A stretch of 64,000 nucleotides of DNA from PALSA-505 sp963702235. GTDB lineage: Bacteria; Actinomycetota; Actinomycetes; Streptosporangiales; Streptosporangiaceae. The stretch spans positions 310,001 to 374,000 of the forward strand of contig CAVPBZ010000013.1 in NCBI GenBank assembly GCA_963702235.1, written 5' to 3'. Positions 43,940-54,470 of this stretch are shown here, in pieces. The notes under the pieces were generated by a model, which searched no databases, was not told where the DNA came from, and saw only the letters and a list, made by a program, of their open reading frames with translations. Position 1 is the first letter of the stretch. Each line of letters opens with the position of its first letter. A program made the position numbers and the translations under genes.

Positions 43940-46900
43940 CTACGGACCTGGAGTGAAGCTGACGTTGTCGAAGGTCGCGGTGCCCAGCTGGCCGGCGTTG
44001 TGGGAGCACACGAACAGGCCGAGCGTCGCCGGGAACGAGATGGGCAGCGTCTTGGACACCAGCGGCGTCCAGTTCGTGCCGTCACCGGACACGTAGGCGG
44101 TGAACGTCCCGTTCAGGCTCACCAGCTTCATCCAGACGTTGGGGAAGCTGTAGATGCTGACGGCCTGGACGGAATCCGTTGAAGTCGTACTGGGCCTTGA
44201 CGATGCCGCCCGGCTGGACCTCGACCAGCATGTAGTTGCTGCCGGCCGTGGTCAACTGCTTCATTATGATGCCGGCCTTGGCGTTGGAGCTCGTGTTGGT
44301 CTGCGAGGTGACCCGCGCGATGAGCGTCCCGTTGCCGGTCCCGCCGAGCGGCTGGTTCACGTAGTTGAACTGGTCGGACGTGCCGAAGATGTCCGTCCCG
44401 GCGCCGTTGACCGTGAACAGGTGGGTGGTGGGGGTGTAGCCCGCGGAGCCGGCGATCGCGGGGGAGCCCACATCGGTGTCGGTCCAGGGCGACGGCAGTG
44501 GGCCGGGCACGGGAACCTTCGTGAGCTTGACGTGGTCGAAGGCGATGGTGCTGACCTGGACGGCGTCGTGTGAGGTGTCGAACAGGCCGATGTCCACCGG
44601 GCCGGTCAGCGATACGGTCTGCGTACCGATCAGGGTCCAGTTCGTCCCGTCGGTGGACTCGTACGAGGTGAAAGAGGTGCCGGTCCTCGTCAGCTTGAGC
44701 CACTTGTTCGGCTCGGTGAACCCGGTGAGCGTGGGTCCGGTGTTCTCGCTGCCGTCGTTGACCTGCATCCGGACGCCGTTGCCGACCGCCGGGACGATCG
44801 GCGGAAGCGGGCTCAGGCATCCGTTGGGATCGCAGCCGACCCCGTTGACGTTGGGGGTGTTCGGGCTGACGTCGGGCGTGACCAGAGCGTCCACCCAGTT
44901 CGCCCCGGTCGCGGTGGACTGCCTGATCATGACCCCTGCTTTGGCATTCGGGTCGGAGTTGGTCTGGTACCGGACCCGGGCCACGATGGTCCCGTCGCCA
45001 GGCATCGTCTGGTAGACGAAGTGTGTCTGGTCGGTGGTCTTGTACTCGTCGGTCCCGGCGCCGTCGGTGTAGAAGCTCTTGGAACCGGCGGCGTAGTCGG
45101 CGGTCCCTGGCGTGGTCGGGGCGCCGATGTCCGTGCTCCTCCACTTGCCCGGCATCGCCGTCGTGGCCGTCTCGTACTTGGCGGTGTAGGTGGCCGCGGT
45201 CGCCGGGGATGCGAACGAGTCGGTCAGCGCGCTGCCGTCGGCCCAGCCGGAGAACCGGTAGCGGGTGGTGCCGACGACCTGCGCCAGCGTCATGCCGGTC
45301 AGCACGTGGTGCACGCCGACGACATCCTGGGTGCTGTAGGTGCCGGTGTGCCAGGCCCCGTCCACGAAGTAGCCGGTGCCGGCGACAGCGTCCTGCACCG
45401 ACCAGCTGGTCGTGTTCGGCTGGATGTCCTTGGTCACCACCTTGTGCAGGCCGCGGGAGTCGGTCACGGTGAGGGTGATCCGGTAGAAGCTGCCCGGCAC
45501 CTGCGACGGATCGGTCGGTATCTGGAAGCTCCCCGAGGTGATGCCCGACACCGGGCCGTAGAACGGGCCCGCGACCTCGGCGTTCCAGGACGGCTGGGCG
45601 ACCCCGTCCTTCATGAAGTCGACGCGCCACGAGTAGCGGTAGGGGGGCAGCGTGCCGTCCACCGGGTCGGTGGCGGTGCCGCTGAACGAGACGGTGTCAC
45701 CCGCGTTATAGGTCGCCGGGGCCGTGATCGACGCCGTGGGCGGTGTCTGGCCGACCACCACCGTCGTCGTGGACGTGCCCGTCAGCGTCCCGTTCTTCAC
45801 GGTCAGTGTGGCGGTGTAAGTGCCCTTCGCCGTGTACTTGTGGCTGGGGTTCGCGAACATCGAGGTCTTACCGTCGCCGAAGTTCCACGAATAGGTGAGC
45901 CGCTTGCCGTAGGGGTCGCTGGACCCGGCGGAAGAGAACTTCACGGTCAGCGGCGCCTGCCCGGTATCCGGCGTCGCGGCGGCCTTGGCGGTGGGCGGGA
46001 ACGGGCCGGGGGCGGAGATCTCGGTGAACGTGCCCTCGAAGACGCTGACGTAGTACAGGTTGCCGTCCGGGCCTTCGACCAGGTCCGCGATTGTGCCCAC
46101 GTTGGTGGCGAAGACCGTGTCGGAGGCCGGGGTGCGGTAGTTCCCGGCGAACGAGACCGCGTCGATGGCGTTCTTGTTGTAGTCGCCGTAGAACACCACG
46201 TTGTCGTAGGCCTTCGGGAATACCGGTCCGGAGTAGGCGGCGATCGCCGAGGCGGCGCCGTCCACCGGGTAGTGCCCGTAGGCATAGGCGGGATTGAGGT
46301 AGCCGCAGCTGAAGCAGTTGCCCTCCACCAGGGGCCAGCCGTAGTTGGCGCCCGGCTGGATCGTGTCGAGTTCCTCCCAGAAGCTGGAGCCGGTGTCCTC
46401 GGTCATCGCCTGGCCGTTGGGCAGGAACGTGAACCGGAACGGATTACGCAGGCCGTAGGCGTAGATCGCGGGCACCGCGCTCGGGACGTTCACGAACGGG
46501 TTGTCGGTCGGGACGGTGCCGTCGAGGTTGAACCGCAGGATCTTGCCGTAGATGTTGCTGAGCGCCTGGCCGTTGGTGATCGTCGGCACGTTCTCGCCCA
46601 CGCTCCACCAGAGCTTGCCGTCCGGGCCGATCTTGAGATCGTTACCGGGATGGTGCAGCTGCTGGGCCTGATCGCCCTGGTACAGGACCGTCTCGGTGGC
46701 CGGGTTGATGGTGCCGCCGGAGGCGGTGAACCGGGACAGCCGCGCGTATCCCGTGGTCACCCCGCCGGTAGTGATCGCGACCGTGTAGGAGATGTACACG
46801 AATCCGTTGGTGCTGAAATTCGGGTCGAAGGCGATCCCGAGCAGGCCGTCTTCGCTCCCGCTGGGCTCGAACACGTTCGGCAGCGTGACCACCGGGGTGG

Positions 46901-47579
46901 GCTGGACCGCCCCGTTGTGGTAGTCCAGGATGGTCCCGCCCTCCTGGCCGATCCAGATGTCGCCGCCGCCGCCAGGCGGGAAAGCGATCACGACCGGCCT
47001 GGAGAGCCCGTGCGCCAGCTGGGTCTGCGCGAAGCCGGGCTGCAGGCCAGGGCCCACCGTCGTGCTGGTGGTCCCGGACGCGTTGAACCCCGTGCCGGAC
47101 TCGGTTCCCGTCACCGTGGCCGTGTCCGGGATCACCGCTCCGGCCCCGGCCGTCATTATCCCGGTGATCGTCACCGTCCAGACCTGGCCGGCCGGCAGGG
47201 ATGCGGCCGTGCACGTCACCAGGCTCGTGGTCGCGTTGTAGCTGCAGCTGCCGGTGCTGGCCGTGAAGAACGGCGCCGTCTGAGCCGAGGAGGGAGCGAG
47301 GTTGTTGACCGTGTCGGTCATCGTCAGCCCGGTCGCGGTCGCCGCGCCGGTGTTCGCGCCGGTGATCGTATAGGCAAGCGCCTGGTTAGAGGCGACGGGC
47401 TGCGGGTTCGTCGTGACCGCGACCGTCATGACGCTCGCGGCGCTCGCCGGGGTCGCGGGGCTTAAGGCCAGGCCAGTGGCCATGACCGCCAGGGCAGACG
47501 GCAGGGCGAGCCTGCGGATGCGGGAGGCGGCGGTCCGGCGGGCTGATCGATGCCGCCAGATCCTAGGCATGATTGTCAT
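43940..47579 (-). CDS. Secreted GSDH-type sugar dehydrogenase-like protein with DUF11, PKD and concanavalin-like modules, frameshifted
   Basis: ATG 47579 gives a signal peptide (ALPSALAVMATGLALSPATP), a DUF11-like repeat (residues 50-175), and a GSDH beta-propeller (residues 180-540; LSRPVVIAFPPGGGGDIWIG, HHPGNDLKIGPDGKLWWSVG, YGLRNPFRFTFLPNG). A PKD domain (LTYSWNFGDGKTSMFANPSH), a beta-rich linker and two concanavalin-like modules follow. At about 44175 one extra base breaks the last module; the next frame continues SVQAVSIYSFPNVWMKLVSL to TGA 43940. Soluble GSDH proteins oxidise sugars with PQQ; the substrate is unknown. First gene of the secreted set. Confidence 0.8.
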
Positions 47580-47991
47580 TGAGTTCCGCCCCCCACAGTC
47601 CGCCCGTCCCTGAGCTTGCTAGGCCGCGCATGGTGGCTGGCGCGGCCGCTAGTAACAAGACGCCTCCCGGCGGGGGCGGGATGACGTCACTTCATAACGA
47701 AATGGTAACAAGAGCGTATTTGGTAACTTTTCAACGAGTTTGCGGGTGATCAGGTCCGGCACTTGCCCGGTAATTCCGCGTGACCGCGTAATTCCGCAGC
47801 AATGAGATGTTTACTGAGGGTTAACAAGCTTTCTATCGTTACCATTTCGTGATATATGGTTGTCATCCCAACGGAGTGGCCGCGCGTCTTCCTGCCAGGG
47901 TCGTCCACACGGGCGGCCCAGCCCGGCGGCGTGGCCCGGCATGCAGGGGACAGGCGAAGGCAGGGACCGTTGGGCCAGGGGGGCGGCGTCA
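47580..47991. promoter_or_regulatory. Divergent intergenic region with inverted and direct repeats
   Basis: This 412-bp gap separates the secreted-protein genes from the glycosyltransferase genes and is AT-richer than its surroundings. CGAAATGGTAAC (47698-47709) and its exact inverse GTTACCATTTCG (47838-47849) are 128 bp apart. A third TTGGTAAC lies at 47720-47727. GTAATTCCGC is repeated at 47770 and 47788. The layout suggests one regulator acting on both divergent transcripts. No regulator gene is adjacent. Confidence 0.55.
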
Positions 47992-48513
47992 GTGACAGTT
48001 TTAGCGACACGTGCGAAGCGGCACCTGCTGGGCAGGCGGCTGCTGCTGAGCGGACGGCACCTGCTGCGCAGGCGGCAACTGCTGTTCGTATGCGTGGGAG
48101 CGGTGTGCTTCCTCACCCAGTACTGCGCGCTGACCGCCTTGGCGACCTTCGGCGTGAACCGGCCGCTGGCCAACGCGCTCGGCTTCGTGCTCTCTGCGCA
48201 GCTGAACTTCGTGCTCAGCTCGCGGCTCACCTGGCGCGACCGGCGCGCCGGGACCACCAGGACGCTCTGGGCCAGACTCGTCGGCTACAACGGCACCGCG
48301 CTGATTTCCCTGGCCGTCAACACCGCCGCCTTCAGCCTCGTCTACCAGCGGGTGGGCAACCTCGCTGGCGCCGCCGTCGGGGTGATCTGCGGCATGTGCG
48401 TCACGTACCTGGTCTGTGACCTGCTCATTTTCCGTGACCGCCCGAAGCACGCGGTGCCGGGCCGGCCGCCGTTCTACCGCCCGCGCCGGGTCAGCCGCCG
48501 GGACCTGCCGTGA
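47992..48513 (+). CDS. GtrA-family membrane protein
   Basis: GTG 47992, after AGGGGGGC, gives 173 residues with four membrane helices: FVCVGAVCFLTQYCALTALA, LANALGFVLSAQLNFVLSSR, LISLAVNTAAFSLVYQ and GVICGMCVTYLVCDLLIF. The LNFVLSSRLTWRDR motif is typical of GtrA, which moves polyprenyl-linked sugars across the membrane or assists the glycosyltransferase next door. It is 7 bases from the next gene. Confidence 0.85.
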   Translation: MTVLATRAKRHLLGRRLLLSGRHLLRRRQLLFVCVGAVCFLTQYCALTALATFGVNRPLANALGFVLSAQLNFVLSSRLTWRDRRAGTTRTLWARLVGYNGTALISLAVNTAAFSLVYQRVGNLAGAAVGVICGMCVTYLVCDLLIFRDRPKHAVPGRPPFYRPRRVSRRDLP

Positions 48514-48520
48514 GGCCGGC

Positions 48521-51067
48521 ATGAGCCAGATCGTGAGCAGTGGGCCCGGCTCCCGGCTGCACGTCCCGCTCTCGCCGTGGCCAGTCACCCCGCACGCCCC
48601 GGCGAACGGCAACGGGGCCGAGCCCGACGGTGTCGCGGTCATCATGCCCGCGTACCGGGAAGAGCGGAACCTCGCCCCGACCGTCACCGACTTCCTGCGG
48701 GTGCTCGATGCTGCCGGCGTCCCGCACTGCGTCATCGTGGTCAACGACGGAAGTCCGGACCGGACCGGCGAAGTGGCGGAGCGGCTCGCCGCCGAGCACC
48801 GGGGCCGGGTGCTCGCGGTCCACCACGAGGTGAACCGCGGCTACAGCGCCGCAGTGTCAACCGGAATCAAAACCGGCCTGGAACTACCCGGTTACAGGTG
48901 GCTTTTCCTGACCGATTCCGACGGTCAATTCGAGGCCACCGAGTTGCCGTCATTCCTCGCGGCGGCGCGGCGGGAGCGCGCGGACGCGGTGGTCGGATAC
49001 CGTCTTCGGCGAGCCGATCCGTGGCACCGCAGGCTCAACGGATCCCTGTGGACGGCGGCCAGCCGCATCCTGCTGCAGGTCGGCGTCCGGGACGTGGACT
49101 GCGCCTATAAGCTGATCGAGCGGCGTTCGATGCAAGGGCTGGAGCTGAAAGGCGAGGCCGCGACGATCTCGCCCGAGCTCATCGCGAAGCTGCGCCTGCG
49201 CGATGCCCGCATCATCGAGCGGCCGGTCGAGCATTTCCCGCGGCAGCATGGTGAGCAGACCGGGGCCCAGCTCGCGGTGGTCTTGCGGTCGCTGCTCGGC
49301 TTGCTCGCTCTCACGCTGGAGATCGCAGGCCAGCAGCGGACCGGGCGCGTGCTGCACCGCCTGCTGCGCCCGAGGGACGGCTTGCTCGCCGTGACCACGG
49401 TCGCGGCGATGGCCGCTTCGGTTGCCGCCTACGTGTACTTCCTGCACCGCGGGGTTACGCTCGCCTACCCCGACGCGGTATCGCATCTCCTGATCGCCCG
49501 GCGGGTGATCGATTCCCCGACGGCAGGCGCCGCCCAGCTGGGTGCCGTCTGGCTGCCGCTGCCGCATCTGCTGGCGCTGCCGTTCATCTGGGTGAACGCC
49601 TGGTACTACTCGGGGTTCGCGGGATCGCTGATCTCCATGATCGCCTACGTGATGACGGTCAGGTACGCATACATGATCGCCACGGGCCTGACCGGCACGA
49701 GGGCGGGCGGTGTCGTGGCGGCCGTTGTCTTCGGCACGAACCCCAACGTGCTCTACCTGCAGAGCACGCCGATGACCGAACTCCTCCTCATCGCCTGCAT
49801 CGCGGCGACGGTGTACTACCTGATGCGCTGGTGCCAGACCGGCCGCTACATGCACCTGGCGGCGACCGCCGCGGCGGCGCTGCTGGCCAGTCTGACCAGG
49901 TATGAGGGCTGGGTCCTGTGCGTCGCGGTGGCGGGAATCGTCACCTACGTCGCGTGGCGGCGGGCCCGGTCCGCTGGCGGCAGTCATCTTGGCGCGCGCC
50001 GCGGACGGCGGCTGTGGTCCCGCCTGCGCACGGTCGAAGCCAACATCATCTTCTATGGCTGCCTGGGCGTGAGCGGGATCGCGGGATGGGTGCTCTGGAA
50101 CGCGGTGATCTTCCACGATCCGCTCTACTTCCAGACCGGTCCCTTCGCCAAGCCCTCGCTCTGGGTATCGCATTCAGAGAAGGCGATCGGGCACTGGGGC
50201 ATCTCGGCCATGACCTACCTGTACGCCATAGCTGACAATGCCGGCGCCCTGGCCCTGGCGCTGGCCACGGTCGGGTTCGCCTACTACCTGGTCCGGACCC
50301 GGTTCCAGATCGAGTCGATCGCGCCCCTCGCGCTGACCGCGTTCGTCCCGTTCTACGTCTATGCCCTGTACTCGGGGCAGCGCCCCCTGCACGTCACGCA
50401 GATCTCGGGCAGCTTGTACAACGTGCGGTTCGGGCTGCTGATGGTCCTGCCGACCGCCATCTTCATGAGCTTCCTCGCGACCGCGGTAACCGACAGCACG
50501 AGCCGCGTCTGGCTGCGGCGTGGCGCCTTCGCGGTCCTCGCCGTCGCCGCGGTGGCAGGCGCAGGTCTCGTGGCCCGCGGCGGCGTCGATACCCTCACCG
50601 AGGCGGTTGTGTTCCGGGCCGCTCCCGCCGAGCACGCGAACACTGTCGCTGCTCGGTGGCTGAGGTCGCATTACAACGGCGGAAAAGTGCTGATGGAATC
50701 CTTCGGGAACGAGACGGTCACTTTTGCCTCGCGCATCTCGCTCGGCGAGATCGTCTACGAGGGCAGTTTCCGGCAGTGGGAACCCGACCTGGCTAACCCT
50801 GCGCGGCACGGCATCCGCTGGATTTACATGCGGCAGACGCCGGGCAGCCAGGACCAGGTGTTCCGCCAGTTGCACGGCAGTGCTCGGCTCACCGGCTACC
50901 GCCTGGTGTACCACGACGCCGAACGGCTCATCTACGAACGCGGCCCGGCCGCGCACGCGGTCAGCACCCGGTCACACCAGCGCTCCGACGTGCGGCGGCC
51001 CGGGGCGGGCAGGCACCACCGTCATCGGCACCGCGGCTCCGCCCGTGCGGCTGGCGCGTCCGGGTAG
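48521..51067 (+). CDS. Fusion of a DPM1-like GT2 glycosyltransferase and a GT39-like polytopic domain
   Basis: The 848-residue protein starts at ATG 48521. Residues 35-270 are a polyprenol-phosphate GT2 domain (VAVIMPAYREERNLAPTVTD, VVNDGSPDRTGEVAERL, LFLTDSDGQFEATELPSFL, VRDVDCAYKLIERR). From about 290 on there are ten or more membrane helices with the GT39/ArnT-like loop YPDAVSHLLIARRVIDS. One polypeptide could thus load a polyprenyl-phosphate sugar and transfer it outside the cell. The GtrA gene directly upstream fits this. The Arg/His-rich last 35 residues are unusual. Confidence 0.82.
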   Translation: MSQIVSSGPGSRLHVPLSPWPVTPHAPANGNGAEPDGVAVIMPAYREERNLAPTVTDFLRVLDAAGVPHCVIVVNDGSPDRTGEVAERLAAEHRGRVLAVHHEVNRGYSAAVSTGIKTGLELPGYRWLFLTDSDGQFEATELPSFLAAARRERADAVVGYRLRRADPWHRRLNGSLWTAASRILLQVGVRDVDCAYKLIERRSMQGLELKGEAATISPELIAKLRLRDARIIERPVEHFPRQHGEQTGAQLAVVLRSLLGLLALTLEIAGQQRTGRVLHRLLRPRDGLLAVTTVAAMAASVAAYVYFLHRGVTLAYPDAVSHLLIARRVIDSPTAGAAQLGAVWLPLPHLLALPFIWVNAWYYSGFAGSLISMIAYVMTVRYAYMIATGLTGTRAGGVVAAVVFGTNPNVLYLQSTPMTELLLIACIAATVYYLMRWCQTGRYMHLAATAAAALLASLTRYEGWVLCVAVAGIVTYVAWRRARSAGGSHLGARRGRRLWSRLRTVEANIIFYGCLGVSGIAGWVLWNAVIFHDPLYFQTGPFAKPSLWVSHSEKAIGHWGISAMTYLYAIADNAGALALALATVGFAYYLVRTRFQIESIAPLALTAFVPFYVYALYSGQRPLHVTQISGSLYNVRFGLLMVLPTAIFMSFLATAVTDSTSRVWLRRGAFAVLAVAAVAGAGLVARGGVDTLTEAVVFRAAPAEHANTVAARWLRSHYNGGKVLMESFGNETVTFASRISLGEIVYEGSFRQWEPDLANPARHGIRWIYMRQTPGSQDQVFRQLHGSARLTGYRLVYHDAERLIYERGPAAHAVSTRSHQRSDVRRPGAGRHHRHRHRGSARAAGASG

Positions 51068-51147
51068 GGCCGGACCCGCCACATCGCGGGACACTGCAGA
51101 GATTTCAGCCGCCGACCTGCCGACGCATCTCTCCGAGGTGACAGATC

Positions 51148-52641
51148 ATGAGCCAGGGACTGGGCGAACGGCCGCCCGGGGAGCCCGCCCGGGCGCCCAG
51201 GTTCGCCGAGCGGCCGCTCAGGGAAACCCGGGTCCTGCCCGACAGGCTCAGTGCCCGCACCCTGCTCAGCCGCGGCCAGGCGATAACCGGGGCCGTGATC
51301 CTGGCCGCGGTCGTCGGCGTCGTGGGCGTCCTGCTGGCCGCCGGGCAGGCCCACGCGCTGCGGAACCTGGCCATCTGTGCCATCGCAGTGGCCACGGTCG
51401 CGTACGTCGTGGTGATCGCTTTCCGGCTGGCCCTGGTGGCGACCGCGCAGCGGGCGCCCGTGCTGGGATTCACGGCCACCGAACTCCGGGATGTCAGCCC
51501 CGGGTCGCTGCCCGGGTACAGCATCCTGGTCCCGCTGTACCGCGAGGCAAGAGTGCTGCCGGCGCTGCTCGCCAAGCTCTCCGCGCTCGACTACCCGGCC
51601 GACCGGCTCCAGGTACTGCTGCTGATCGAAGAGGATGACGAGCTCACCCGGGCGGGGCTCGCCCGGATAGAACTGGACAGCCGATTCGAGATCGTGCTCA
51701 TACCGCCGAGCGAGCCGCGGACCAAGCCCAAGGCATGCAATTTCGGGCTAGCCTATGCCGAGGGCGAATTCTGTGTTATCTACGACGCCGAGGACCGGCC
51801 CGAGCCGGACCAGCTACGCAAAGCGGTGGCCGCATTTCGTGTCCTTCCGCAATGGGTCGTCTGCGTGCAGGCGGAATTGCAGTACTGGAATCCCTGGACG
51901 AACTGGCTCACCCGCTGCTTTGCCGCCGAATACGCACTGAACTTCAGCCTGGTCCTCCGCGGACTGGACCGGTTCCGGCTGCCGATACCACTCGGCGGGA
52001 CATCCAATCATTTCCGCGCGGAAGCGCTCCGCGAACTGGGCGCGTGGGACCCGTACAACGTCACCGAGGACGCGGATCTGGGCATGCGCATTGCCCGGCG
52101 CGGCTGGGGCGTCAGGATGATGACGTCGGTAACGGAAGAGGAAGCCAATAGCCGGGTAGGAAACTGGATCCGGCAGCGCAGCCGCTGGATCAAGGGTTAC
52201 TACCAGACCTGGCTGGTGCACATGCGCTCACCGTTGCGGCTCTGGTCTGACCTGGGCCCGCGCCAGTTCTGCGCCTTCCAGCTCACCCTCGGCTTCCCCG
52301 TGCTGACTGGCTTGCTGAATCCCGTTTTCTGGGCACTGACCCTGGTCTACCTGGTCAGCGGTCCCGCTCATATCGGCGCGCTGTTCCCGGCCCCGGTGCT
52401 CTATCTCGGCGTTTTCGCCATGCTCATCGGCAACTTGCTCATGGTGTATTCGATGATGGCCGGATGCATGGACCGTGGCCTGTACGGGGCAGTCCGCAGC
52501 ATGGCCGCGATACCTGTCTACTGGGCACTGATCAGCGTCGCGGCGTACAAGGCGCTGCTCCAGCTGCTGCGGCCCAGCCGGCGGCACTACTGGGAACTGA
52601 CCGAGCACGGGCTGGTGAGCGAGACCGGGGTGAAGTCCTAG
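51148..52641 (+). CDS. Processive GT2 glycosyltransferase (cellulose-synthase-like)
   Basis: The 497-residue protein has two N-terminal helices, a GT-A domain and four C-terminal helices. Catalytic motifs are DRLQVLLLIEEDD, FCVIYDAEDRPEPDQLRKAV, TEDADLGMRIARRGWG and the processive signature QRSRWIKGYYQTW. It resembles BcsA/NdvB-type synthases that make and export beta-glycans. No BcsB or PilZ domain is present. It follows the GT2-GT39 gene by 80 bases on the same strand. Confidence 0.87.
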   Translation: MSQGLGERPPGEPARAPRFAERPLRETRVLPDRLSARTLLSRGQAITGAVILAAVVGVVGVLLAAGQAHALRNLAICAIAVATVAYVVVIAFRLALVATAQRAPVLGFTATELRDVSPGSLPGYSILVPLYREARVLPALLAKLSALDYPADRLQVLLLIEEDDELTRAGLARIELDSRFEIVLIPPSEPRTKPKACNFGLAYAEGEFCVIYDAEDRPEPDQLRKAVAAFRVLPQWVVCVQAELQYWNPWTNWLTRCFAAEYALNFSLVLRGLDRFRLPIPLGGTSNHFRAEALRELGAWDPYNVTEDADLGMRIARRGWGVRMMTSVTEEEANSRVGNWIRQRSRWIKGYYQTWLVHMRSPLRLWSDLGPRQFCAFQLTLGFPVLTGLLNPVFWALTLVYLVSGPAHIGALFPAPVLYLGVFAMLIGNLLMVYSMMAGCMDRGLYGAVRSMAAIPVYWALISVAAYKALLQLLRPSRRHYWELTEHGLVSETGVKS

Positions 52642-52976
52642 CCCCGCAAGCCGAGGCCTAACCGGTGCCGGGCGGGATCGGGATCCCGGCTGCCGCCCCG
52701 GCTGTCAGCCGTCGCCGGGCGCGAGGACTGCCGCTGCTGCGCCGAAGGAGCCGCCGCGCTCTCCTGGCCGGCCCGGTCGGCATACTGGTCGATGGCCGCC
52801 GTCATCATGATCCCGGCGAAGATGAGCACCAGGATGGCGGCCACGACCCACAGCGGGGACAGCACCCACCACCAGGACCATGAGATCCCGTGCGCGAGCC
52901 GCAGCGCGGTCAACACCGCAGCCAGCAAGACCGCCAGGCCCAGCGGACTGATACGAGAGGAAGGCCTGCCGGCCAT
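52638..52976 (-). CDS. Small membrane protein of unknown function
   Basis: ATG 52976 gives 112 residues with two hydrophobic segments (LGLAVLLAAVLTALRLAHG, then WVLSPLWVVAAILVLIFAGI) and a charged Gln/Ser/Arg-rich tail. Its 3' end overlaps the stop of the glycosyltransferase by 4 bases, convergent. Proteins of this layout are common in actinobacteria; role unknown. Confidence 0.6.
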   Translation of the reverse strand: MAGRPSSRISPLGLAVLLAAVLTALRLAHGISWSWWWVLSPLWVVAAILVLIFAGIMMTAAIDQYADRAGQESAAAPSAQQRQSSRPATADSRGGSRDPDPARHRLGLGLRG

Positions 52977-53257
52977 TCCGGATGCTCCTTCCTCCCTGCC
53001 CCGGCCCTGACGCAAACATATCGCAGCCGGGAACGGCGGACGACGAGATGGCTGTCCCTCCTCGGCATCGCCGCGGCCGGGCGTCATGCGGCTCTCACTT
53101 TGCACTCATCAATTACCCATGTGCGGGCCGGTAAACTGGCGTCCGCTCCCGCCTCAACCGGCTGCGCGGGCGCCGGGTTGCGGACCCGGCCGCCGGCGGC
53201 TGGCTGCAGTTCCAGTTCCGCGCGCGGCGGGGCGCTGATCCCCGACCCGTTCCGGGA

Positions 53258-54470
53258 GTGTATGTGCTACAGCCGCAGAGCACCGCTCTCTTTCTCCTGC
53301 TGATATTGGCGTTTGTCGGATTTGTCTGGTGGATGGCGGTCGCCAGGCAGCTTGCCCTCCGCGTGCTCGCCGCGTGCCTGGCATTCGTGCCCGCGATGAT
53401 GTTCGGGGTAGCCGCGGTGAACAAGTACTACGACTACTACCAATCGTGGGGCGCGGTCATCGCGGACTTCTCCAACCAGGGGATAAACCAGAGCCCGCTG
53501 CTGCCCTCGCTCAACAACGTCACCAGCCAGAAGTTCGGCTCGGTCCTGGGCGGCCTGGTCAACCCCGCGGTGGCCCGGCAGCAGGGCTACACGGTCCGGC
53601 TCACCGTGTACGGCAGGCGTAGCCATCTGCGCCGGACCGTGTACATCTACCTGCCGCCGCAGTATTTCCAGCAGCCGTACGCGCACTACCGGTTCCCCGT
53701 CCTCGAGCTCTTTCACGGGTTTCCCGGCCAGCCGCAAGACTGGATCAATGTGCTGGGCATCAACACCAGCGTCAACAACCTGGTCCGCGCCGGCCTGGCC
53801 AGGCCGGCGGTACTCGTCATGCCCGACACCAACGGCAGCCGGGGGATCAACATGCAATGCCTCAACATCCCGCACGGCCCGCAGGATTCGACCTTCCTGG
53901 CCACCGACGTGCCCGCCTACGTGGCTCGGACCATCCGGGTCCAGCCGCCCGGGCGGGCGTGGGGCCTGGCCGGCTACTCCGAGGGCGGTTACTGTGCCGC
54001 CAACCTGGCCCTGCACTACCCCCGGACGTACGGCTACTCGGGCGTGCTCAGCGGGTACTTCAGCCCGCTGAACAACCGGCTCGGCTATCCGCCCCGGTCG
54101 GTGCGGCCCTTCGCGAGAATCCGCGGCGCTGCGCCGGTCCAGTTCGCCGGTGGCGTTCCTGCCGCTGCTGCCGCCCAGCACGGCCGTCCCGCAGTTCTGG
54201 ATCGGGGCCGGCGCAGCGGACAGCCAGGATCTCGCCGGGTCGCGGGCCTTTCAGCAGCTCCTGCTGCCACGGCAGCCGCAGGCACGGCTGGTCCTGGCCC
54301 CGGGCGGCGGTCACACCATGTCCACCTGGCGGGCCCTGCTCGCGCCCATGCTGGAGTGGATCACGCCGCGGCTGGCCTCAGCCGCGCAGCAGAACACCGC
54401 CGCGCCGGCAGGCGCGCCCTCGCTGGCTCTCCCGCTGGGCTCCGCCTTTTCGCGGCACTCCTCGCGCTAG
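53258..54470 (+). CDS. Membrane-anchored esterase (alpha/beta hydrolase, antigen 85/EstD-like), frameshifted
   Basis: Two N-terminal helices (ALFLLLILAFVGFVWWMAV, VLAACLAFVPAMMFGVAAV) precede an extracellular hydrolase domain with YIYLPPQYFQQPYAHYRFPV, ELFHGFPGQPQDWINV and the nucleophile elbow WGLAGYSEGGYCAANLALHY. The frame breaks near 54113-54120; the next frame continues SPVAFLPLLPPSTAVPQFWI and has the late-His region LVLAPGGGHTMSTWRALLAP. GTG 53258 (or GTG 53264) is the start. Mycolyl-esterase-like proteins of this layout are common in actinobacteria. Confidence 0.8.

Noticed and set aside
41550..47465. Long plus-strand open frames (about 790 and 814 residues) opposite the secreted-protein genes
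   Set aside because: Composition is Arg/Gly/Ala repeats mirroring the opposite strand; the minus-strand products have signal peptides and clear domains.
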